This document shows positions 7,886 to 16,429 of a stretch of 64,000 nt of DNA, in pieces. Numbering within the stretch: the stretch's first letter is position 1; each line of letters starts with the position of its first letter. This DNA comes from Paenibacillus macerans (lineage in GTDB: Bacteria; Bacillota; Bacilli; Paenibacillales; Paenibacillaceae). Both the position numbers and the translations under genes were made by a program. The notes beneath the pieces were generated by a model. That model saw only the letters and a list, made by a program, of their open reading frames with translations. It made no database searches and had not been told where the DNA came from. The stretch lies in the NCBI RefSeq assembly GCF_900454495.1, contig NZ_UGSI01000001.1, positions 620,001 through 684,000 on the forward strand. Reading direction: 5' to 3'.

Positions 7886-8006
7886 GCGGACACTTGAAAA
7901 TATACCCTTTCGGAATCGAAGCGGGGAAAACGGTTGCTGCGTTTGAAAGCCAAAATTTGATCATGTCTAAAATCTTGAGTCAAATACAAATGGAGGCCCA
8001 TACAAA

Positions 8007-8513
8007 TTGATTACATATCGGGAAATTAGGGAAGAGGATGCCGAGCGGCATTTGAATTTATGTTTGAAGCTGGATCAGGAAACGAAATTTATGCTGTTGG
8101 AACCGGGAGAACGCAAAACGACCGCGGAGACGCATCAAGAACGGATTCGTTCGATTACCGAATCGCCCAATTCCACGATCATCGTGGCTGAAGCTAATGG
8201 GGAGTTGGTCGGCTATCTGGCGGTAAATGGCGGGGGCGCCAACAAGATAAAGCATCTCGGCCACATCGTAATCGGCATTTTGAAGGACTACACCGGGAAA
8301 GGCGTCGGAACGGCCCTTTTTCAAGCCGCCGAGGCTTGGCGGACTCGTTCCGGTTCCGGCATCACGAAGTTTGAACTTACGGTCATGGTGCCGAATGAAT
8401 CGGCCATCGCGCTGTACAAAAAGGTGGGTTTTGAAATCGAAGGGACGAAAAAAAATTCCATTCGGATGGACGGAAACTACGTCGACGAGTATTATATGGG
8501 CAAGACGTTTTAG
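8007..8513 (+). CDS. GNAT family N-acetyltransferase
   Basis: The 168-residue frame starts with TTG at 8007, with TGGAGG at 7991-7996 ten bases upstream; no better in-frame start is present. Motif A is GHIVIGILKDYTGKGVGTALFQA (about residue 90-112) with the T-G-K-G-V-G loop, and motif B is VPNESAIALYKKVGFEIEGTKKNSIRMDGNYVDEYYMGK. The tail is typical of RimJ/RimL-like or YhhY-like enzymes. The next gene begins 24 bp downstream, so the two may share a transcript. Confidence 0.87.
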   Translation: MITYREIREEDAERHLNLCLKLDQETKFMLLEPGERKTTAETHQERIRSITESPNSTIIVAEANGELVGYLAVNGGGANKIKHLGHIVIGILKDYTGKGVGTALFQAAEAWRTRSGSGITKFELTVMVPNESAIALYKKVGFEIEGTKKNSIRMDGNYVDEYYMGKTF

Positions 8514-8537
8514 TTCATTCCCCGGAAGGAGGCTCTC

Positions 8538-8933
8538 ATGATTCAATGTCCGTGGTGCGGAGAGCGGGTGGTACTGATTGGCGATGTTTGCCCTGAGTGC
8601 AAGCATGAGGTGCTGCCTGAGCATTTGGAAGGTCGGGAAAACGCTGCTGACAAAACGCCGGTTGACGCCGGCGGCGATATGGAGTATTTCGATCTGGAGA
8701 CAGTGCTGGAAAATCGCTTTAAATGCGTAAAATGCGGCAGCCGGGAAGGTTCGGTTAAGGAAGTGACCATGAGCGGCACCGGGATTAGCAAAATCATGGA
8801 CATCAATTATAACCACTATCTGTTTGTCTCTTGTTTGAATTGCGGCTACGTGGAAATCTATAATCCGGATGTGCTTAGCGGGCATACATCGGGCAAGTTC
8901 TCAACGATCCTGGATCTTTTGTTTGGCCGCTAA
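8538..8933 (+). CDS. Zinc-ribbon protein (possible nucleic-acid-binding family)
   Basis: The 131-residue protein starts at ATG 8538 after GGAGG at 8527-8531. The N-terminal ribbon has CPWC (residues 4-7) and CPEC (about 18-21). A second ribbon uses CVKCG (about 59) and CLNCG (about 99), separated by a KIMDINYNHYLFVS segment. The second half looks like the zinc-ribbon nucleic-acid-binding family once called DUF2082; I base this on the SKIMDINYNHYLFVSCLNCGY pattern. Only a structural assignment is possible. It follows the GNAT gene at 24 bp. Confidence 0.7.
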   Translation: MIQCPWCGERVVLIGDVCPECKHEVLPEHLEGRENAADKTPVDAGGDMEYFDLETVLENRFKCVKCGSREGSVKEVTMSGTGISKIMDINYNHYLFVSCLNCGYVEIYNPDVLSGHTSGKFSTILDLLFGR

Positions 8934-9000
8934 AGCTTGGTTAACAAAACAATTGAAAAAGCTTGCTTGCGGGAACCAGGCTGCCCGAGAAACGCTGGCG

Positions 9001-9206
9001 AGAAAAGATAAGGGCAAAAAAGGGCGTTATTCCGGCGATATCTGTGAATTGTAGAGAAATAGAGGAAATTTATGCCGCTATTTCCCACGTCACAAGAAAA
9101 TGCCCGCGCTCTGCACCATTTTTGGAAAAATAAGGACAAAAAATGCCGCTAATAGGATGAACATGCCTGGCTACGGCGAATAAGCACAAAAAATGCCGCT
9201 ATTTTG
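9001..9206 (-). repeat. Interspersed repeat R1, copy A (inverted relative to copies B and C)
   Basis: Read on the minus strand, this roughly 205-bp block matches the blocks at 17438-17647 and 27673-27865 along its whole length. The recurring core is TAGCGGCATTTTATGTNCTTATT, present as three or four diverged units in fixed spacing and orientation. It fills the 368-bp gap between the zinc-ribbon gene and the NUDIX gene and contains no convincing ORF. Confidence 0.75.
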
Positions 9207-9301
9207 AAGGCCCAGCGGCCAACGGTTCGTCCATCCCGTATCCGGCTGTCGAGCAACCGATTTCTAAGCGGGGTCATAAATTCGAGGAAAGTTGGCCTGT
9301 T

Positions 9302-9724
9302 ATGAAACGAACGGATGTCGTGTACCTGCTGATCACAAACGAGGCGAAGACGCAGGTTTTAATGGTGAAAAACGAAAATGAAGCCTGGACGTTGCCGGGA
9401 GGCGCGGTGGAAGCGGGCGAAACGCTCCAGACGGCGGCGATCCGCGAAGCGAAGGAAGAAACCGGGCTGGATGTCGACGTGTTTGGCGTTGTCGCCGTCA
9501 ATGAATTCGTGCATACGGAAAAAATGGAGCACGTCGTACTGCTGACCTTCCGCGCCGAAATCAAAGGCGGCAGACCGGAGATTACCCGGCCCGAGGAGAT
9601 CCTGGACATCGCCTGGGTGGACGTGAAGCGAGCCGATAAGCTGATGCCTTATTATCCGGAAGGAATCAGCTCCATTGTCGCCAAAGGCGTGGAGGTTGCT
9701 TATTTTGATGAAGGAGAAATTTAA
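9302..9724 (+). CDS. NUDIX hydrolase
   Basis: The 140-residue protein starts with ATG at 9302, with GAGGAAAG upstream. The full NUDIX box, GAVEAGETLQTAAI then REAKEETGL (GX5EX7REUXEEXGU), lies at about residues 36-59 and provides the divalent-metal and diphosphate site. Such enzymes hydrolyse nucleoside diphosphates linked to another moiety (8-oxo-dGTP, ADP-ribose, NADH and others); the exact substrate cannot be told. A bidirectional terminator separates it from the convergent transporter gene. Confidence 0.88.
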   Translation: MKRTDVVYLLITNEAKTQVLMVKNENEAWTLPGGAVEAGETLQTAAIREAKEETGLDVDVFGVVAVNEFVHTEKMEHVVLLTFRAEIKGGRPEITRPEEILDIAWVDVKRADKLMPYYPEGISSIVAKGVEVAYFDEGEI

Positions 9725-9740
9725 GCAGCCCCGATATAAG

Positions 9741-9786
9741 AAAAAAGGCCTGCCGGGATGATAAGCCGTCACCGGGAGGCCTTTTT
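9741..9786. terminator. Bidirectional terminator between NUDIX and APC transporter genes
   Basis: AAAAAAGGCCTGCCGG and CCGGGAGGCCTTTTT form a hairpin with A and T tracts on both sides, serving the plus-strand NUDIX gene and the minus-strand transporter gene. Confidence 0.8.
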
Positions 9787-9790
9787 CGAT

Positions 9791-11071
9791 CTAGTGCTCC
9801 AATGAAGTTGTTTTGCGCCGGCCGGCGCGCAGCCCGATGACTAGGAACAGCAGCGCGATCAGCAGCGGATACAGCATCGCCCAGCCGGTGAACGGAAAAA
9901 CGGCGGCCGTGGCGATAAAGGAAATCCAGCTGATGATAACGCCGGCGCGGTTGCCTTTTAGCAGCTTGATGCCGGCCGCGCACCCGCCCATATACGTCAA
10001 AATGAACGTGGCGTTCGGGAACTGGATCAGCGTAGCCAAAGAGAGCGCCCCGCCGCCGTACAGCAGGATCACCACCGCAAAGCAGAAGGCGAGGAACAGC
10101 AGCGCGCCAACCGGCGTGTGAAACCGGGGGGAAAGGCCGCTCCACCATTTGGGCGCTTTTCCTTCCCGCGCCATGGCGTAAGCGACTCGGGCGGCGGCGC
10201 CGGTGTACGCGATAATGCCGGCCATGCAGATGAACAGCCCGGTCACCCCGGCGACGATTCCGCCCCAAGCGCCAAGCGGCTGGCTGATGATCCACACCAT
10301 CGAAGAATCCGAACCGCTTTTTAAATAGCTTTGCGTCCCGACGGTGGCCAGCGCGGACAGGAAGTACAGGATGCCCACGATGATCGCGGCGGCGGTCACG
10401 CCTTTAATCGCCGCTTTTTGCGGATCTTTAAATTCTTCGGACATATGCGATACCGCTTCCCAGCCGATAAAGCACCAGAACAGCATGGACGCCGCTTGAC
10501 CGACACTAAGCCAGCCATGCGGCAAAAACGGCGTAAAGTGGGCGCTCTCCATCCGCGGCAATGCCGCCGCAAAGGAAAAAACCAGCACGGCGGCGATCGC
10601 GATCACGACGGCGATTTGGATTTTGCCGGCAAGCTGCATGCCGATCCAGTTCGTGAACAGCCCGATTGCCAGCATAGCCGCGGCTACGGCGATTTTGGCC
10701 CCTTCGCCCCAGCCCAGCGCGGCCGTCAGATAGCCGGCCCCCGTCAGAGCGGCCACGGGCGCCCCGATCGGCACCGACATCAGAAAAAACCACCCGACCA
10801 GCGTCCCGGCCCGCTCGCCGTAAGCGAGCTTAACGAAGTGGGAGACGCCGCCGGCGTTCGGATATTTGGCGGACAGCAAGCCCATGGACAAAGCCATCGG
10901 CAGAATCAGCAAGATCATAAAGCCCCAAGCGAGCAAGGAGGCCGGGCCGGCCAGTTCGGCCGCCAGGCCGGGAACGATCAGCACGCCCGAGCCCAGCACG
11001 GCTCCGATATAAAGGGCGATGGCCTGCGGCAGGCCGATCCCCCGTTGTAGTTTGGTTGAGTCTTCTTTCAT
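9791..11071 (-). CDS. APC superfamily amino-acid transporter, YjeH-like
   Basis: The 426-residue protein is almost entirely hydrophobic, with about twelve helices. The N-terminal segment (RGIGLPQAIALYIGAVLGSGVL, then VPGLAAELAGPASLLAW) contains the G-S/T-G unwound helix of the APC fold. Further on, YPNAGGVSHFVKLAYGERAGTLVGW and SMLFWCFIGWEAVSHMSEEFKDPQ closely resemble YjeH of Escherichia coli, an exporter of methionine and branched-chain amino acids. The length fits that group. It is divergent from a LysR-type gene (11198-12133), the usual arrangement for an amino-acid exporter and its sensor. Export rather than import is inferred from the YjeH resemblance. Confidence 0.82.
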   Translation of the reverse strand: MKEDSTKLQRGIGLPQAIALYIGAVLGSGVLIVPGLAAELAGPASLLAWGFMILLILPMALSMGLLSAKYPNAGGVSHFVKLAYGERAGTLVGWFFLMSVPIGAPVAALTGAGYLTAALGWGEGAKIAVAAAMLAIGLFTNWIGMQLAGKIQIAVVIAIAAVLVFSFAAALPRMESAHFTPFLPHGWLSVGQAASMLFWCFIGWEAVSHMSEEFKDPQKAAIKGVTAAAIIVGILYFLSALATVGTQSYLKSGSDSSMVWIISQPLGAWGGIVAGVTGLFICMAGIIAYTGAAARVAYAMAREGKAPKWWSGLSPRFHTPVGALLFLAFCFAVVILLYGGGALSLATLIQFPNATFILTYMGGCAAGIKLLKGNRAGVIISWISFIATAAVFPFTGWAMLYPLLIALLFLVIGLRAGRRKTTSLEH

Positions 11072-11113
11072 TCGAGTTATCCTGCTTTCCTTGTGTTTTT
11101 TTCTAGCGTATCA

Positions 11114-11155
11114 GATAATCTATTCATAGGAAAAACAGAATTATTGAATATTATC
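11114..11155. promoter_or_regulatory. Candidate LysR-type operator between the divergent genes
   Basis: GATAAT (11114-11119) and ATTATC (11150-11155) form an inverted repeat in the AT-rich 126-bp gap between the APC transporter and LysR genes, in line with T-N11-A type sites. The arms are short, so this is a weak call. Confidence 0.35.
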
Positions 11156-11197
11156 CATTCGATTTTTCGATGGTTCGATAGAAGGAGGCCGTTATCT

Positions 11198-12133
11198 ATG
11201 GAATCCCGCCATTTATTCACGTTTTTGGTCGTGGTGGAAACCGGCAGCTTTACCCGCGCCGCGCAGAAGCTGGATTACGCGCAGTCCAGCATCACGGCGC
11301 AAATTCAGGCGCTGGAGTCCGAACTGGGACTGCCTTTGTTCGACCGGATCGGCAAAAAAATCATGCTGACCGATGCCGGACGCCGGCTGCTGCCGTATGC
11401 GCAGGAGATCGCCAAAATTCATTCCATGGCCAAGGATGCCCTGCATGCGGAAGCGGAGGTGTCCGGTTCCCTGAAAATCGGCGCCCCCGAATCGCTGGCC
11501 GCTTTTCGCTTGCCGGAGATTATTCGCGATTTCCGCCTCCGGTATCCGGAGGTGCAGATCATTTTGCAGCCGGGACAATGCTTGGAATTAAGGGAGCGGG
11601 TGCGCTCGGGGGAATTGGACGTGGCTTTTCTGCTGCAGCCGGAGGTGGAGGACCGGGACCTGCATATCGAGACGCTCGTTCAGGAGCCGATGGCGCTGGT
11701 GGCTCCGGCCGATCATCCTCTGCAAACGAAGAAGGAGGTCCAGCCTGCGGACCTGAAAGATCAAACGATTTTGCATACCGAAAGCGGCTGCTCCTACCGG
11801 ACGTTGTTTGAACATTATTTGAACAGCCACGGCGTTTTTCCCGACCCGAACCTCGAATTTTGGAGTATCGAAGCGATCAAGCAGTGCGTCATTTCGGGCC
11901 TTGGTTTATCGTTCCTGCCGCTGATTGCCGTCCGCACCGAGCTGCGCGAGGGCAAGCTGGTCAAGTTAAACTGGGACGACGTATCGCAGCGCGTGGCCAC
12001 ACAGCTTGCCTATCATCAGAAAAAGTGGAGATCCCCGGCGCTCGCGGAGTTTTTGGAGTTAATCCAGAATTACGCGAAGCGGTGGCGGAGCGAGGAAGAG
12101 ACGGACGCGAAGACGGAAAAAAGAGGCGCATAA
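11198..12133 (+). CDS. LysR family transcriptional regulator
   Basis: The start is ATG 11198, supported by GAAGGAGG at 11181-11188; upstream in-frame codons lie in the promoter region. The 311-residue product has the LysR winged helix at residues 1-60 (FLVVVETGSFTRAAQKLDYAQSSITAQIQALESELGLPLFDR) and a periplasmic-binding-like effector domain after about residue 90. It diverges from the YjeH-like transporter, so it probably controls that gene in response to an amino acid or related metabolite. The C-terminal tail is unusually charged (RWRSEEETDAKTEKRGA). Confidence 0.9.
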   Translation: MESRHLFTFLVVVETGSFTRAAQKLDYAQSSITAQIQALESELGLPLFDRIGKKIMLTDAGRRLLPYAQEIAKIHSMAKDALHAEAEVSGSLKIGAPESLAAFRLPEIIRDFRLRYPEVQIILQPGQCLELRERVRSGELDVAFLLQPEVEDRDLHIETLVQEPMALVAPADHPLQTKKEVQPADLKDQTILHTESGCSYRTLFEHYLNSHGVFPDPNLEFWSIEAIKQCVISGLGLSFLPLIAVRTELREGKLVKLNWDDVSQRVATQLAYHQKKWRSPALAEFLELIQNYAKRWRSEEETDAKTEKRGA

Positions 12134-12253
12134 CCTTTAAGGCCAGACGCCGTACCTCAAAAAGGAAACGTCTAACTTGAGGCGATAACATACTTTTGCT
12201 GTAATTCGCAAATACTTCCAGTGATCTTAAGTCGGATGCTGGAGGGAGTTATT

Positions 12254-13735
12254 ATGGCAAAGACGGGCGAAGCCAAGGCAGGCTTAACGACCTTTCATTT
12301 AACGATGATGGCGCTGGGAACGGTGGTCGGAGGTTCCTTTTTCCTCGGTTCGGGGGTAGGCATTAAAGCGGCGGGGCCTGCGATCCTGCTTGCTTATCTC
12401 ATTGGCGGCGTGTTGGTATACATCATCTTGTACGCTTTATCGGAAATGACGGTGGCCGATCCGGTTTCCGGCTCTTTCCGGACGTATGCCGAAAGGAGTT
12501 ATGGAGCGGGGGCCGGGTTCGTCACCGGTTGGGTGTACTGGATCGGCTTGATCTTTGCGATGTCCAGCGAATCGATCGCGGCTTCGACGTTTCTGCGGGT
12601 GTGGTTCCCCAACCTTTCGCCGGGGGTTGCCGGGACGGTGATCATTGTTGGCGTTACGCTGCTCAATTTATTGGGCGCCCAACATTTAAGCAAGCTGGAA
12701 AGCAGCCTTGCGGCGGTCAAGCTGATCGCCATCGCCGGGTTTATCGCGATCGGCCTGGCGATTATAGCGGGCCTGATGCCCGGCGCTCCCGCCGTCGGGG
12801 CCGGCGAGCTGCGCTCCGAACCGTGGCTGCCCGGAGGAATCGCGGGCATTGCCGGCAGCATGCTCACGGTCGTTCTCACCTATGCCGGCTTTGAGGTGAT
12901 CGGGCTGGCCGCTTCGGAGGTGCGCAATCCCCGGAAAACAATTCCCCGCGCGATTAATTTGACCTTAATCAGCCTGATCGGCCTTTACGTCGGAGCGATT
13001 GCGGTCATTTTGCCGCTGTTTCCGAGCCGGGGAATCATCGCGGACGAAAGCCCGCTCGTGCTCTCCCTAACCCGTTGGGGGATGGGGTGGGCCGGCACGC
13101 TGATGAACATCGTCATGATCACCGCCATTTTGTCCACGATGCTGGCAGCGATGTTCGGACTGGGCCGGATGATCCGTTCTCTGGCGGGGGAAGGGCATGC
13201 TCCAAATTGGCTAAAAGATGAAACGGATGTTCCTTACCGGGGAATTCTTTTTTCGGGCGCGGCCATGTTGGCCGGCTTGGGTCTCGGCTACCTGCTGCCG
13301 CAGCAGGTCTATCTGTTCCTGCTCAGCCTCGGGGGATTTTCGCTCCTGTTTTCCTATTTCATGATCCTTGCTGCCCATTATAAGTGGCGCAGGCGCACCC
13401 CCTGCTCCCCGGAAGCCGCCTGTCAGCTCCCGGGTTTTCCTTATACCTCCTGGCTGGGGCTGACCGCCTTGGTTGCGATCATCGCCAGCATGCCTTTTAT
13501 TCCGGGACAGGGGACCGGCTTGATCATCGGCCTCATTCTGGTTGCTTTGCTGGCGGGAACGTACTACTTGAAAACATGGATTGCCGGCCGGCGAGCCCCG
13601 GGCATGGGGCAATATTCCGGCAACGCCCCGGGACGAAAAGGCCGAGTTGGCATGCCGCTGGCGCAAATGGAAGCCGCCGAAGAAGTCGCCAACTCGGATC
13701 GGCCCTCCCGAAAGGGTCCGGATGAACCAAAGTAA
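12254..13735 (+). CDS. APC family amino-acid permease
   Basis: The start is ATG 12254, just after GGAGGGAG at 12241-12248. The 493-residue product has about twelve membrane helices. The first carries the APC motif (LTMMALGTVVGGSFFLGSGVGIKAAGP), and the helix 3 region (GWVYWIGLIFAMSSE) and helix 6 region (VLTYAGFEVIGLAASEVRNPRKTIPRAI) match the amino acid/polyamine transporter family. The C-terminal 50 residues are hydrophilic and rich in Arg and Gly, longer than usual. It is not divergently paired with a regulator, so its control is unknown; the upstream LysR gene is 120 bp away on the same strand. Confidence 0.85.
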   Translation: MAKTGEAKAGLTTFHLTMMALGTVVGGSFFLGSGVGIKAAGPAILLAYLIGGVLVYIILYALSEMTVADPVSGSFRTYAERSYGAGAGFVTGWVYWIGLIFAMSSESIAASTFLRVWFPNLSPGVAGTVIIVGVTLLNLLGAQHLSKLESSLAAVKLIAIAGFIAIGLAIIAGLMPGAPAVGAGELRSEPWLPGGIAGIAGSMLTVVLTYAGFEVIGLAASEVRNPRKTIPRAINLTLISLIGLYVGAIAVILPLFPSRGIIADESPLVLSLTRWGMGWAGTLMNIVMITAILSTMLAAMFGLGRMIRSLAGEGHAPNWLKDETDVPYRGILFSGAAMLAGLGLGYLLPQQVYLFLLSLGGFSLLFSYFMILAAHYKWRRRTPCSPEAACQLPGFPYTSWLGLTALVAIIASMPFIPGQGTGLIIGLILVALLAGTYYLKTWIAGRRAPGMGQYSGNAPGRKGRVGMPLAQMEAAEEVANSDRPSRKGPDEPK

Positions 13736-13787
13736 CACCTTTCCAAGCCGGAGGTTCTTCGTTAGTAACAATTTCATAGAACAACAC

Positions 13788-13837
13788 AGCTGCAGATGAT
13801 ATAGTAAAAGTCGTACTATCGTTTGCAGCTTTTTTTG
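13788..13837 (+). terminator. Rho-independent terminator after the APC permease
   Basis: A long hairpin with AGCTGCA..TATAGTA paired to TACTAT..TTGCAGCT is followed by seven T residues at 13831-13837. Confidence 0.85.
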
Positions 13838-13892
13838 CGGCGGATATTGACGGCAAAGCCCGCGTACATACGGAAAGTGAGGAGGATTTCCA

Positions 13893-14411
13893 ATGGATTC
13901 GATAAGTCTGCAAACGTTGGTATGGTTGTTTATCGTCGCTTTTGTCATTCATGATTTGGAAGAAATCATTTGGGTGGAACCATGGATGAAAAAAAACGCG
14001 CGCCGGGTGGCGCCTGCCCTGCCGCTCCGCATGAGGCCGGCGTTCGAAAAGATGTCGCGGTTGACCAGCAGCCAATTTGCCGTGGCGGTCCTCATGGAGT
14101 TCATCATCTTTATTCCCTTTACGTACATAGCAGCGGAGAAAGGCCGCTTTTTCATGTTTTTGGCGTTTAACACCCTGTTCTTTTTGCATGTGTTTACGCA
14201 TCTCGGACAGTCGCTTTACTTGAGGAAGTACACACCGGGCGTCGTGACCGCGGTATTGGTCGTTCTTCCCTATACCGTATATCTGTTTTCCCGGCTGCTC
14301 GGCGAAAAATGGGTCACTTGGGGAGAGATTTTGTTCAGCGTCCCCGTCGGGTTCATCCTGGCCCCCTGCGTCCTGCTTGGGCATGAGTTAGGGAGAAGGA
14401 TCGTGAAATAG
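13893..14411 (+). CDS. HXXEE domain membrane protein
   Basis: The 172-residue protein starts at ATG 13893 after GAGGAGG. It has about five membrane helices and the HDLEEI sequence at about residue 21-26, the motif that names the HXXEE family; a second His (HVFTHLGQ) lies in a later helix and GHELGRR near the end. The clustered His and Glu inside the membrane suggest a metal site. No activity has been established for the family as far as I know. It is followed at 40 bp by a methyltransferase gene. Confidence 0.72.
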   Translation: MDSISLQTLVWLFIVAFVIHDLEEIIWVEPWMKKNARRVAPALPLRMRPAFEKMSRLTSSQFAVAVLMEFIIFIPFTYIAAEKGRFFMFLAFNTLFFLHVFTHLGQSLYLRKYTPGVVTAVLVVLPYTVYLFSRLLGEKWVTWGEILFSVPVGFILAPCVLLGHELGRRIVK

Positions 14412-14412
14412 A

Positions 14413-14434
14413 AGAAGTCCATAAGAAGTCCATA
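14413..14434 (+). repeat. 11-bp tandem duplication before the methyltransferase gene
   Basis: AGAAGTCCATA occurs twice in a row just before the AAGGAGG ribosome binding site of the next gene. It lengthens the spacer after the preceding stop codon and looks like a slippage duplication. Confidence 0.6.
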
Positions 14435-14451
14435 AGGAGGCCTTTTGAAAA

Positions 14452-15066
14452 ATGCAGGATATCTTCAAACAGATTCCCTTATACCGGTTTTTAATGTACT
14501 GTCAGGAGACGGAGATGCCCAGGCGGATATTGGATTGCGGGGCCGGCGGCGATATGCCGCCTTTAAGTTTGTTCCGGTCCTATGGTTACACGACTTACGG
14601 TATAGACGCTGACCCGAAGCAATGCGAAATTGCCGGCGATTACGCCAAACAAAGAGGGCTGGAGTTGAACATCCGCCAGGGGGATATGAGACGGTTGGAA
14701 TTTGCCGATGATTCGATGGGGTTCGTTTACTCCTATAACACGATATTTCATATGCGTAAAAAGGATGTCGAACAAGCTTTGAAGGAAATGAAGCGTGTGC
14801 TGATGCCCGGGGGCCTTATGTTCGTTAACTTTCTCACCACGAATGATTTCCGCTGCGGTCAAGGTCCTCATCTGGGAAATCATGAATATGAGCAATTTGA
14901 CGATGACTTGCCGGTGATTCATTCCTATTACGATCCGCAGGAACCCGACAGTTTGTTCGCCGGTATGGAAATCTTATACAAAGAGGACAGGGTGCTTGAG
15001 CGCATTTATGAAGGGGAAAAAATCAGGCAGGGCTTCGTGGATTACATTGTTAAAATGCCTAATTGA
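14452..15066 (+). CDS. Class I SAM-dependent methyltransferase
   Basis: The 204-residue enzyme starts at ATG 14452 with AAGGAGG at 14434-14440. The SAM-binding motif I is RILDCGAGGDMPPL (about residue 25-38), motif II is TYGIDADPKQ, motif III is IRQGDMRRLEFADDSMGFVYSYNT, and the post-motif is MKRVLMPGGLMFVNFL. This is the small-molecule class of methyltransferase (MT11-like). No substrate can be derived. It is possibly cotranscribed with the HXXEE protein. Confidence 0.88.
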   Translation: MQDIFKQIPLYRFLMYCQETEMPRRILDCGAGGDMPPLSLFRSYGYTTYGIDADPKQCEIAGDYAKQRGLELNIRQGDMRRLEFADDSMGFVYSYNTIFHMRKKDVEQALKEMKRVLMPGGLMFVNFLTTNDFRCGQGPHLGNHEYEQFDDDLPVIHSYYDPQEPDSLFAGMEILYKEDRVLERIYEGEKIRQGFVDYIVKMPN

Positions 15067-15148
15067 TTTCATCGGATTGGGGTAGCGTTTACCGTAGGCG
15101 GCAGTGTATCATAGTTTTGTAAACATAGGTTAAGGCGTAAGGAGCAAC

Positions 15149-15185
15149 GACCCGGCTGGAGATAGGCTTATCTGTCGGCTGGGTC
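15149..15185 (+). other. Stable hairpin upstream of the GNAT gene
   Basis: GACCCGGCTGG at 15149-15159 pairs with CGGCTGGGTC at 15176-15185 around a loop that itself contains GATA and TATC. No T tract follows (AAGTTATTT), so it is not a normal terminator; it lies about 30 bp before the start of the next gene. It could be a leader structure or a remnant of attenuation. Confidence 0.4.
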
Positions 15186-15215
15186 AAGTTATTTACAGAG
15201 AAAGGATTGAAGCAG

Positions 15216-15719
15216 ATGGAGGCATTGCAGATCCGTCCGGCACGGCTAAATGATATCGACGGAATTCGCGAGGTTGCGGTCGAAACCTGGAACAGCACTT
15301 ATGAAACGATTTATCCGGAGCATTTTATCGCCACATTCCTGAATCACGCCTATTCGAAAAGCAGCCTGGAGCACAGCATCACCCGGGATGAAGCGGACCC
15401 GGCCCGAAAGTTTTTGGTCGCTGAGCTGGCTGGGGAAATTGTCGGATTCGGACAATTGAGCGATCCCGTGAACGGGGAAAGCGAGCTGACCCGATTGTAT
15501 ATTTTGAAAGAACATCAAAGGAAAGGAATCGGCAAGGCGCTGCTAGGCGAATTGATCCGTCTCAATGCGTCCCTGAAGGAGATATTTGCTTGGTGCGAAC
15601 GGGAAAACGGAATCGGCACTTTATTTTATAAATCAAACGGGTTTGCATTTACCGAAGAGAGCGAAAAAGTGGAATTCGGCTACCGCATGACGCTGGCCAA
15701 ATACGTGAAGAAAATTTAA
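15216..15719 (+). CDS. GNAT family N-acetyltransferase
   Basis: I chose ATG 15216, since AAAGGA at 15201-15206 sits nine bases upstream; the TTG at 15207 overlaps the spacing. The product is 167 residues. It begins with the usual IRPARLNDIDGIREVAVETWNSTY. Motif A is LTRLYILKEHQRKGIGKALLGEL (R-K-G-I-G-K-A), and motif B lies around CERENGIGTLFYKSNGFAFTEE. It resembles Bacillales acetyltransferases that are often annotated as drug-modifying or unknown; the substrate is not evident. Confidence 0.87.
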   Translation: MEALQIRPARLNDIDGIREVAVETWNSTYETIYPEHFIATFLNHAYSKSSLEHSITRDEADPARKFLVAELAGEIVGFGQLSDPVNGESELTRLYILKEHQRKGIGKALLGELIRLNASLKEIFAWCERENGIGTLFYKSNGFAFTEESEKVEFGYRMTLAKYVKKI

Positions 15720-15763
15720 CCCGCCGGCGCGAGGCGGGCCGACCAGAAAGGAAGCGATGGGCG

Positions 15764-16393
15764 ATGGCGGATCATGTACCGCAGCCGTTGTGGCTGGAGT
15801 GGGCGAAGCAGATCCAGGCGATTAGCCAGGCGGGCTTGGCTTATTCCAAAGATAAGTACGACCTTGAGCGCTTTGAAATGCTGCGAGACCTCAGCGTGGA
15901 CATCATGAACCGCTACACCGAGGTGGAGACGGAGAAGATCCGGTCGCTGTTTGCCGCTGAAACCGGGTATGCGACCCCAAAGGTGGACGTCCGCGGCGTC
16001 GTGTTTCAGGACGATCGGATTCTGCTCGTTAAGGAGCGGATCGACGGGGCGTGGGCTCTGCCCGGCGGCTGGGCCGACATCGGACTGTCGCCGAAAGAGG
16101 TCGCCGTCAAAGAGGTGAAGGAAGAGTCGGGGCTGGATGTCGTGCCGGTCCGCTTGATGGCCGTGTTGGACAAAAAATTCCATCAGCATCCCCCGGAGCC
16201 TTGGCATGTATATAAGATGTTTATTTTATGCGAGCAGGTCGGAGGCCGGGCGGAAGCCGGGATGGAGACGCTGCAGGTCGGCTTTTTCGGGGAGGACGAA
16301 CTGCCGCCGTTATCAACGGAAAGAAACACCTTGGAGCAGATTGGGCGCCTGTTTGCTTTGCGCCATCAGCCGAACGAGGTTTGGTTCGATTAG
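15764..16393 (+). CDS. NUDIX hydrolase with N-terminal helical domain (YjhB-like)
   Basis: The 209-residue protein starts at ATG 15764, with AAAGGAAG upstream. Residues 1-65 form the helical Nudix_N-type domain (PLWLEWAKQIQAISQAGLAYSKDKYDLERFEML). The NUDIX box is present as GGWADIGLSPKEVAVKEVKEESGLDV, with Leu instead of the first Glu, a variant common in this subfamily. Proteins of this type are annotated as ADP-ribose or related pyrophosphatases. It sits 44 bp after a GNAT gene. Confidence 0.87.
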   Translation: MADHVPQPLWLEWAKQIQAISQAGLAYSKDKYDLERFEMLRDLSVDIMNRYTEVETEKIRSLFAAETGYATPKVDVRGVVFQDDRILLVKERIDGAWALPGGWADIGLSPKEVAVKEVKEESGLDVVPVRLMAVLDKKFHQHPPEPWHVYKMFILCEQVGGRAEAGMETLQVGFFGEDELPPLSTERNTLEQIGRLFALRHQPNEVWFD

Positions 16394-16429
16394 ATTTGCG
16401 GATAAGAACCTTGGAAAGGGTGGCGAGGG

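Noticed and set aside
9001..9206. Small RNA gene or short ORFs between the zinc-ribbon and NUDIX genes
   Set aside because: The block is fully explained as an inverted copy of repeat R1; no separate promoter and terminator pair could be defined.
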